64,000 nt of DNA from Hanleya hanleyi (lineage: Eukaryota > Mollusca > Polyplacophora > Lepidopleurida > Hanleyidae), in the NCBI GenBank assembly GCA_036873755.1, contig JAVTVY010020293.1:1-64000 (forward strand), in the 5' to 3' direction. The translations under genes and the position numbers were made by a program. This document shows, piece after piece, positions 56,792 to 64,000 of the stretch; position 1 is the first letter of the stretch; each line of letters begins with the position of its first letter. Under the pieces are notes generated by a model. The model searched no databases. It saw only the letters and a list, made by a program, of their open reading frames with translations, and had not been told where the DNA came from.

Positions 56792-58216
56792 ATTATGGCG
56801 AGTGCTTCAAAAAGTCTGCACAAAAACTCACCCGCTTGAAATCAGACATATTTGTGGTTGATACGGGACTTCCAACAAATGCTAAATAATCTATCTGTGT
56901 TGTTTCTGTCCCAGTCTGGTTATCCTTCACAAAAATCTGGAAAAGAGGCAATACACAGTTCAATGAGTTAAAGGAGTTCCAGTTTACAACGCTGTGGTTT
57001 CTGTAATAGGACTCTTCTATGTCTGAAGATAGTTTCAGCCCTGAAGCGAAGTGGTTTCTGTACTAAGAGAACTCTTTTATGTATGAAGATAGTTTTAGTC
57101 CTGAAGCATCTGAATTCAACTGTCTGTTCCAGCAAATATACGACGGATGGTTCATCTGATAGTTTGGCAAAGTGAAATCTTCACAACAGCCACACACTGG
57201 ACAGTATCTGGATTTAAAGTGTAACTGTTGGACTTTTGCAAGTTTTCGTCATATTCAAGATAATCTTCCAAATTATAGGATTTCTACCCTGTTTCTAATT
57301 TTACGATTTCATTTTTGACAATTTCAATGTTATTTAATGTTGTTGTAGTGCACAGTGCCAAAAGCATGTCAGAACTTGTAAAGTTATTATGGAACGATTA
57401 ACCACATAACAATGCAACTTCATTACAAATCTGTTCTATTCACTGCATTGCCATGACATCCCACATACTGTGCAGGACGCTTCAGATGATCAATAAATAT
57501 AGCGATAAATAGACTGCATATTAAACACCCCAGTTAGAGTTCTTATACTTAACTGAGTCTAAGCCAAATTCACAGTCCAACTGACTAAAATAAAATAAAA
57601 AATAAATGGAAATAGGAGATAATTTTTTCCACAATTCTTCGTTCAGTGTCTTCTCATGTCTGGTGGGTGAATTTCATGATAAAAACAGGTAAATGCGTTT
57701 TGAGGAAAAAAAAACAAAACTCCCTCAGAAAATTGAGACTACATGTACCTCCACTAAACTCATTGTTATAGCATTGTACCGAAAGCGGTGTTTAATTCCC
57801 GACTAACACCAGCAAACGCCTTTAGAGCTGTGTTCTGTCAAACAATGTCATCGGCAGGTGGGGTTAACTATAGCAAGAGTGTGCGTATTATATACTTTCC
57901 CGCGGCTTGCAACAGTGTTCGCAGTTACCAGCTGTGGGAAGTGGAGCCTCATTCAGAAATTGTTCTGATCAACGTGGACGGTATCCCAAACATATTTTAT
58001 CTAATTTGATAGAATGTCATAATAAAGATTCAATAATGGATGTCCTAAATCGAATTAAAGACCTCAGAAGTTGGTTTCAAATTTATGAGATAAACACCAG
58101 TTGGCACTCATCCACCAGTTAAACTGGCAGATTCGTACAGCCTCGGATCTAAACTGGTGGACAAGTCCCAAGTGGTGTTTATCCAGGAAACCACTTTCTC
58201 AGTCTTTCTGTCTTAA
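56792..58216. other. Intergenic sequence with a two-copy tandem repeat
   Basis: About 56992-57112 holds two ~60-bp direct copies (GTGGTTTCTGTA...CTGAAGATAGTTTCAG / GTATGAAGATAGTTTTAG). No gene is seen. Confidence 0.5.
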
Positions 58217-58556
58217 TTAACTCTTTGCCCCATGGAGGCTTACTACCATTGCCCCATGGTGACGCCATTTGACGCCCCTTCCTGGTCCATGATGACGCCA
58301 TTTGACGCCTTATGTAATAAATTAATTAATTAACCTCATTAAATAATATTTTATTTCAGAAAATATTAAACATGCTAAATTATTGGTCACTGTAAAAATA
58401 ATTAAAAAAAATAATAAACCTTTGACCTCAGCCCTCCAATAGATTTGTACCTGACAATTTACAGGTGATCGCCCATAAGGTCTATGGGGCAGCCTAGAAA
58501 AGCCTGTATGGTTTAGAACGGGGTGTCAAATGGCGTCAACATGGGGCAAAGAGTTA
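58217..58556. repeat. MITE-like element with TTAACTCTTTGCCCCATG termini
   Basis: The left end TTAACTCTTTGCCCCATG and right end ATGGGGCAAAGAGTTAA are inverted. ATGACGCCATTTGACGCC repeats twice inside the left part, and its complement TGTCAAATGGCGTCAA lies at the right. Non-coding. Confidence 0.8.
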
Positions 58557-59315
58557 AACCCAGATCAGTCAGTAAAACTCTATTATTGAAGATGCTTGAA
58601 GACACATTCTGTTCAATTTCAGGAATAAACCACTCAAAATCAAGGCCAAATCCCTTGTTCACTCCAGTTCGAACTATTTTCCTTCTTTGCAGTGAGGTGC
58701 TATCCATAAAATCCATTTCCTGGTTATTAGGCAAGGGAGATAATTCAGTCAAGAATCTAATCATTTCTTATACTATGTTAAAATTATCTCCCCTGGTTCA
58801 TCACAAGCTATTCTGACGATGGTGGGTCCATCATAGAGCCATAGGCTCCAGGAATTACAAAGATAAGTTATTTATTCCTGAAAGTGTAGAGAATATAAGA
58901 AATTATATTTCAAAAGATTTGAGAGAAAACCGGAATTTCGACACTGTTACAGTACAAAAAAAAAAAACCCCCAAAAACAAGCAAACCATATAGAAATTTA
59001 CCCATGCTGGCCCAATTAAGACCTGATGTAAACCCAATTAATGCCTCTCACCGAAATACTGCACAGGGTAATAGCATAGGTGCTTGGTTCTGCAGGAGTG
59101 AGAATAAGTTATGTTGAACATATACATGAATGCACTTACTGTAACATTTTGGATGTTTTGGAATTTGACAAATCTAAGCTGCGTCACTGAGCCATCCTTT
59201 AAATCGTCTGGCGTTAATCTGCAAGGAGAGAAATCGATGCAATTTCAGAAGAGTAATTTACAACTAAATTTCACTATAACCTTTCAATACAGTGATAATC
59301 CAATTAAATTAAAGT
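58557..59315. other. Intergenic sequence, no gene accepted
   Basis: A 97-codon plus frame (58523-58816) begins inside the MITE and has no domain. Confidence 0.45.
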
Positions 59316-59962
59316 GATCGTAAACCCTGGAGTAAAGTTTCTATCAAATGAAAGACCATTGCGAACAGTGTCGGAAAATATTTATTGTAATTTTTTACGA
59401 TTTTATTACACAGAGTAAACTGCAAATAAAGCATGGTATTCTATGGTGGTCTATTGCAATCATATCTAGGTCCAGTGACGTCACACTGCATTAATACTTA
59501 TATTTCAAACTGTGTATGCACTTTCCAATGCTTGATTCAAGCTTAAGGTGTGTATACTCTGAGTTTCAACATAGACTCACTGTTCCAATGTGCATGTTTC
59601 ACCAAAATCGGGGAGATGGTAAATCATAAGTGTCAAGCCAATTTGAATCTTGCATTTTATTTCCCCGATTTTGGTAAAACATGCACATTGGAACAGTGAG
59701 TCTGTGTTGAAACTCAAAGTATACACACCTTAAGCTTGAATCAAGCATTGGAAAGTGCCTACGCAGTTTTAAATATATATGTATTTAGGCAGTGTGACGT
59801 TACTGGACCAAGATATGATTGCGACGGATCACCATAGAATACCATGATTCATTTGCAGTTTACCCTGTCTAATAAAATCCTAAAAAATTACAATAAATAT
59901 TTTCCCACACTGTTCGCAATGGTCTTTCTTTTGATGGAAACTTTACTTGAGAGTTTACGATC
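59316..59962. repeat. Long palindrome, ~300-bp arms, 47-bp spacer
   Basis: Arms 59316-59614 and 59662-59962 pair from GATCGTAAA / TTTACGATC outside to CCAAAATCGGGGA / TCCCCGATTTTGG inside. Mismatches are scattered: the left arm's GTGACGTCAC is GTGACGTTAC in the right. Non-coding. Confidence 0.9.
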
Positions 59963-60069
59963 ATTTTAAAACTAAATCATCCCCAATCTTGTGGACAAAA
60001 TTCCATCAATCATTCTAATAAATTTGATCACCCTCTAAAGATCATTGAATAATGAATGCCCCATTTTCA

Positions 60070-60755
60070 GGCCTGCAAGTGGCTCCCAGTGAAAATATAG
60101 GAGGAAATTTGCCAAAATATAAGAGAAATATGGGAATTTTCTTTGTGAAATATTGGAAAATATAGAAAATAGAGGAATGTAAGACCGGTCACTACTACAT
60201 TGTATGTTCCAAACTTAGTAGTTTTCTGGTGTTTAATCAAACTAGTATTCCAGAACCCCCCGGCATATACTCGCCCCACCCTATCCCGCGCCACACCTAT
60301 GCGACCCGCTATGTCGATCCATTCTACTGTAGGGTGCAAGCCTGGCCCATGAAATCTCAAGTAGTGAAAACCCCAGGTCTCTCACCCCACCCTATCCCGC
60401 GCCACACCTATGTGACCCACTGTGCAGTGAGTAAGGCGGAGGAGGAGTAGGAGTCGGACACGCCACGGATTATACTAGGTAGATTATTTCAACTGAATGT
60501 GGTCATAGTGGTGGTAATTAAGGAGATCCATTCTGCTGCTTGGTTCAACAAAGAAAGATTTAAATTTTTTCATATTTGCTGAGCGATTTTTTTCTGAAAT
60601 ATATTTGTTCACGCCAATTTGAATCATTTCAGAGTATTGGTGAAAGTTTTCATGAGAAAAAGTCAAAATATAGGAAATATAGGTGGTTTTGAATAAAATA
60701 TAGGAAAATATAGGAATGACTCAGAAATATAGGAGGCACCTGATTGCCTGCATTT
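60070..60755 (+). repeat. AATATAGGA-rich dispersed repeat, copy split by an insertion
   Basis: It aligns with 54672-55120 up to GGTGTTTAATCAAAC (60241) and resumes at GATTATTTCAACTGAATG (60482). The gap is filled by an element related to 52556-52745. Confidence 0.8.
60243..60478 (+). mobile_element. Insertion related to 52556-52745
   Basis: Contains two copies of CCCTATCCCGCGCCACACC and the CCATTCTACTGTAGGGTGC block. It interrupts an older repeat, so it is the younger insertion. A short ACTAG lies at both edges, a possible target duplication. Confidence 0.75.
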
Positions 60756-62026
60756 TGTCAACTTCTTTTTCTAATAACTTTGATCACCCCTGATCTCACT
60801 TCCTGTAATTGAATTGTTAGAAGTCAGGAAGTACGCTACGAGATTCTCAGGCACCACAGCCTTGCCCGAGAACTTTTACCGCCAAAAACGATTCTGAACA
60901 CTTTGATTTATTATTGTTTTTCCAGCTCAGGAATATGACATGGAAATGAATAAATAATACTTTCTGGTTTACATTGGCAAGAAATGACTGGGAACTTCAA
61001 AAAAGATTCCTATTTTAAGGGCCCAAGAACCCTACAGAAAGGTATCTCGTAATTCCATCACACTTTGGAAGCCAATCTCAAAAAACATTCTGCCTATATT
61101 AAACTCAGATTATTCAAAACTGTTCTCAATTGTGTTACTCTAAAAAATGTCCGCAACAGAAAATGTTTCCCAGTTTTTAATTTCATCGAGATGACCAGTC
61201 ATAATATGTCCAACGAAAAAGTCATATTCAATGGTAAAAAAATTCCAAAATACATACTAATGAAATTCCAGCATGTCCGGCAAAAAGGCGAGCACACAAA
61301 TGCCTTGGATATGATCTGCAAAAATATTTTTCCACTTCTACCCTAATTCCTAACACCTACCCCCTCCTGGATAGGGCCGAAAACGTTCACCCATCTTAGC
61401 CTAACAAGTTGTTTTATTGTTAAAAATGAATTTGATCTAGTCCCTAAAGGGATTTCTTTACCTTTCACATGCAGAAACGTTGACGGTAATGCCTCTTAAA
61501 TGATGACCATGATAACAGTCTTATATTGAAGTACTACTTTAAAATGAGCACATCTAAAAGTCTTAAAACAGGGTCGTATCCAGCCGACATTTACTTATGT
61601 AAAATGTATGGGCACCCAAAATAAATTCCGCCCAAAACAGACGAAAGAAAAAAATGTACCTCACTGTTTTTTAGAGAAAAGTTAGAACAAAAACCATTCT
61701 ACTGGACACGTGCAGGGTTCGAAATGTCCGTTATCGCATCGCAGTCTGAGAGGCAAAATACGATATAAACATGTTTCTGTATCGCTTAAGTTGCGATACA
61801 AATAGATAACTTTATTTTCAACAATACTAGCCTTCAGAGTCACTTCGTCAGTTTCACAAGTTACTTCGTGAGGCGAGCGCCGCCGGCTGAATACTCTAGC
61901 GCATGTTGATTTGTGAACGTGTTTGAACTTCCGGTACGCAGCGCAAGTCAACGAACGCAGAAAATCCAAGATGTCAATTTTGTTCTGACATGCTGGTAAC
62001 TGTTGATACACCACGACGAATTACTT
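60756..62026. other. Intergenic sequence, no gene accepted
   Basis: Frames at 61065-61346 (plus, basic, 93 codons) and 61682-62014 (minus, 110 codons, cysteine-rich end) lack recognisable motifs and splice support. Confidence 0.35.
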
Positions 62027-62247
62027 TACGGTAATTCCCCTAATAATTCGATCACCGGAAGTGCCGCAAAAATGGCTTCTATCTGGCAATATTCTTCATG
62101 GCACCAGCTACAAAGTGTCAGTTTTTGTCATTATATGGCTTTTCTTCAATTTGAATGAAGAATGGGAATGCTACTTTTTTTCTTTGTTTGAATAACAGAG
62201 TTAAAAAGTGAACTTCCTGTGATTGAATTATTAGGGGAATTACCGTA
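62027..62247. repeat. MITE-like inverted repeat, 36-bp arms
   Basis: The left arm ACGGTAATTCCCCTAATAAT and right arm ATTATTAGGGGAATTACCGT continue into CGATCACCGGAAGT / ACTTCCTGTGATTG with a few mismatches. Spacer ~149 bp. Confidence 0.85.
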
Positions 62248-62742
62248 TATACTTTAGATTGGCTAATTGAAAAATTAAAATTATATTTTGATACTGTGGT
62301 CAAGCTTTATTGGGGATTGATATTAATTTTTATGGAAAACTGTCCATAAAGGTTGAAAATGTTACAAGTAACCCACTCAGATTTATTGCCTGGAAATGGC
62401 TCCGAATGCATTTCCAGCAATCTAGGACCCCAGAGCTTACAGGGCCTAGGCGGCCCCTAGACCCCAGTCTAAAGTGCTAGGAGAGTAATTTGGGGGGTCG
62501 GGACCTATCTTCAAAGTCTGGATATGACCCTGTATATATTGACCATGTTTTTTTTGTTTTTTTTATTATTATTTATATATAAATCACTTTCGCATGAATG
62601 AGAGAATGTGAAATATATCATGGATTTCAAAGGGATTTGTGTTCGGTCCAAAAAATGCACTTAATATGCTAGCTTAGAAAAAAATAACATGTTGAACATT
62701 CAGATTCACTGCTTATATTTTTACCGCATGTACCGTAAAACA

Positions 62743-62817
62743 ATGTTTCTTTCACGTGCATGAAACTTTCGCGATTGGAATAAATCGCGATAAGTTTCAT
62801 GCACGTGAAAGAAACAT
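62743..62817. repeat. Hairpin, ~34-bp arms, 6-bp loop
   Basis: GTTTCTTTCACGTGCATGAA and TTCATGCACGTGAAAGAAAC pair and continue into TCGCGATT / AATCGCGA around GGAATA, with one indel. Each arm contains CACGTG, the E-box palindrome. Confidence 0.9.
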
Positions 62818-63076
62818 GTTCATATGAGAAGGGTGAAGACAAGAACACAACAACAACGACGATGACAGAGAGAGGACAGGAGAGCAATCGTTTTCGACAT
62901 TAGCCCAGTTTTAAAGGTCAACCCAAACGGATTTTTTTTTGGTCTAAAAATCCTTAAAAATCATAGTTCATACTTCACTTTGTATGAAAAAAATATTGAA
63001 AAAATTCTAATCTGATCAGAAACACACGTAATATGGGAGCAAAGTGGGCTTTTCCACACTTTCACAGCTGGGTTGA

Positions 63077-63084
63077 TGACGTCA
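63077..63084 (+). promoter_or_regulatory. CRE octamer TGACGTCA upstream of the 63121 start
   Basis: An exact consensus CREB/ATF site, 37 bp before the ATG of the acidic exon. It could act in its promoter or 5' UTR. Confidence 0.45.
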
Positions 63085-63120
63085 CGCAGGGAAGTTGCCT
63101 GAGAAAAAACAGCGGATAAC

Positions 63121-63389
63121 ATGGAAAGCGAGTGCAGTCAGAGCTCCGGTTCAGATGTCGATTCGAGCGATATCAGCTGCTTAGATGGAAATATTTTTCG
63201 CCAAGAAGATGAAATAGACATAGAGGAGGATGATGACGGGCAAATTAACAGTTGTTTGCAGACCAACGGCGGAATTCAGCCCTATCAATTTGAGCCGTAC
63301 GGCTCCGATTCTGACAGTGACAACCACTCTGACAACGTGGAACTCGACGACGACAGGATTCGGAGAGGTCGTTTGTTGAATACAGATTG
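63121..63389 (+). CDS. First exon of a P2X7-cytoplasmic-domain-like protein (partial gene)
   Basis: ATG in the context GATAACATGG opens a serine/aspartate-rich stretch (MESECSQSSGSDVDSSD, DEIDIEEDDDGQ), then GGIQPYQFEPYGSDSDSD, another acidic run and RLLNTDW. It ends at GATTG|GTATGC (63389), phase 2. The I-Q-P-Y-x-F-E-P and N-T-x-W words recall the N-termini of invertebrate 'P2X purinoceptor 7-like' proteins, in which a cysteine-rich domain related to the P2X7 tail follows NT-W. That domain would lie in the next exon, beyond the window. No channel segment is present here. If the intron were retained, the frame would end three codons later. Confidence 0.55.
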
Positions 63390-64000
63390 GTATGCAACTT
63401 GACTGGAAACCTTATTATATCGTCATCTATAAGACCAAATGTCCATACATTTCAAACTGTATTGAATGTAGAACGATTCTGTGATGTAACGAACGAGCAC
63501 ATCTGTGTTGTTATTGTTGTTACTGACCGAGGCAGCCTTTTCGAAGGGATAAACTCCGGGATTCGGCAGTATGGACAGTAAACTGTTGATAACTCTACTG
63601 ATATACGTCCGACTTGAATTTTGTTTGTTTTCCCATAATCCCCATGAAATACCAATTTCAGAATTATATAGTTTGATAAAAAAACTTTGGACATTCATGG
63701 CGAAAAGTAAGCCGTGGTGAGTGGATCGGCATTCACATTTGCTCAATTTTCGACAAATTACCTCAATTAAATTGAAATCGAATGATATTCCCACAATCTC
63801 AAATGTCAAGGGATTATGAAAGTATAATTACCACTTCTGTATCTACAGCCATTCACTCCAATTGGTGTTTTTTATTTATTTACTTATCAAACGTATATAT
63901 ATTTATGAAAGATCATTTTATTATTATTATTAAATAGTATATAATTTAGATAATTTATTTGCGTGAAGTTTGTGCCAACATTTGGCTAAAAACGCATACA
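63390..64000 (+). other. Start of the intron after the 63121 exon
   Basis: AT-rich. Frames on both strands (up to 128 codons, minus, 63423-63809) show no domains. No acceptor-plus-cysteine-rich exon was found before the window ends. Confidence 0.5.

Overview
The window looks like nuclear DNA of an animal, most likely a marine invertebrate. I lean towards a lophotrochozoan (mollusc or brachiopod), but that placement is inference and I cannot name a species. Reasons: genes are broken by GT-AG introns with matching phases; C2H2 zinc-finger exons are present; there are many fragments of a Penelope-like retroelement family; and most of the rest is AT-rich non-coding sequence full of inverted repeats, MITE-like elements and satellite blocks ending in GACGGAC-type microsatellites. 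There are no bacterial operons, CRISPR arrays or canonical tRNA or rRNA genes.

Layout. 1-4.3 kb is a ~3.2 kb element with long inverted termini, holding a minisatellite, a small MITE, a CRE-rich inverted repeat and a near-perfect hairpin. 4.5-11.7 kb is a + strand gene for a large protein with a YqaJ/lambda-exonuclease-like nuclease domain. I rebuilt it as five exons with consistent phases. It carries one in-frame TGA, one in-frame TAG, and an ORF junction where the first ORF's stop overlaps the next ATG (ATGA) inside a perfect 12-bp hairpin. 13.6-15.9 kb is a - strand seven-finger C2H2 gene with a 1-nt homopolymer frameshift. Its first coding exon (15.9 kb) is an inverted copy of the first coding exon and flank of the YqaJ gene (4.5-5.0 kb). 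25.8-34.1 kb is a second - strand C2H2 gene in three phase-0 exons (1014 aa model), whose N-terminus repeats a SUMO-site-like psi-K-x-E motif followed by WC. A degraded finger tail lies just downstream. 63.1 kb holds the first exon of a P2X7-cytoplasmic-domain-like gene that runs off the window.

The rest is repeats. Penelope-like fragments lie near 14.1, 18.4, 22.0, 23.9, 30.1 and 46.3-47.8 kb. Two ~2.2 kb copies of an element (36.6 and 49.4 kb) carry arrays rich in nuclear-receptor half-sites. Long palindromes lie at 19.3, 20.3 and 59.3 kb, and an inverted-repeat-bounded composite at 43.0-46.2 kb.

Most interesting: (i) the ATGA hairpin splitting the YqaJ gene; (ii) two unrelated genes using inverted copies of one promoter/first-exon module; (iii) a two-helix RNA motif with compensatory base changes shared by at least seven repeat copies; (iv) a head-to-head palindrome whose arms each carry an ATGGCG start and a consensus splice donor around an NRF1-like site. 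Gene models rest on reading frames, splice motifs and phase agreement only; no expression or homology search was possible.
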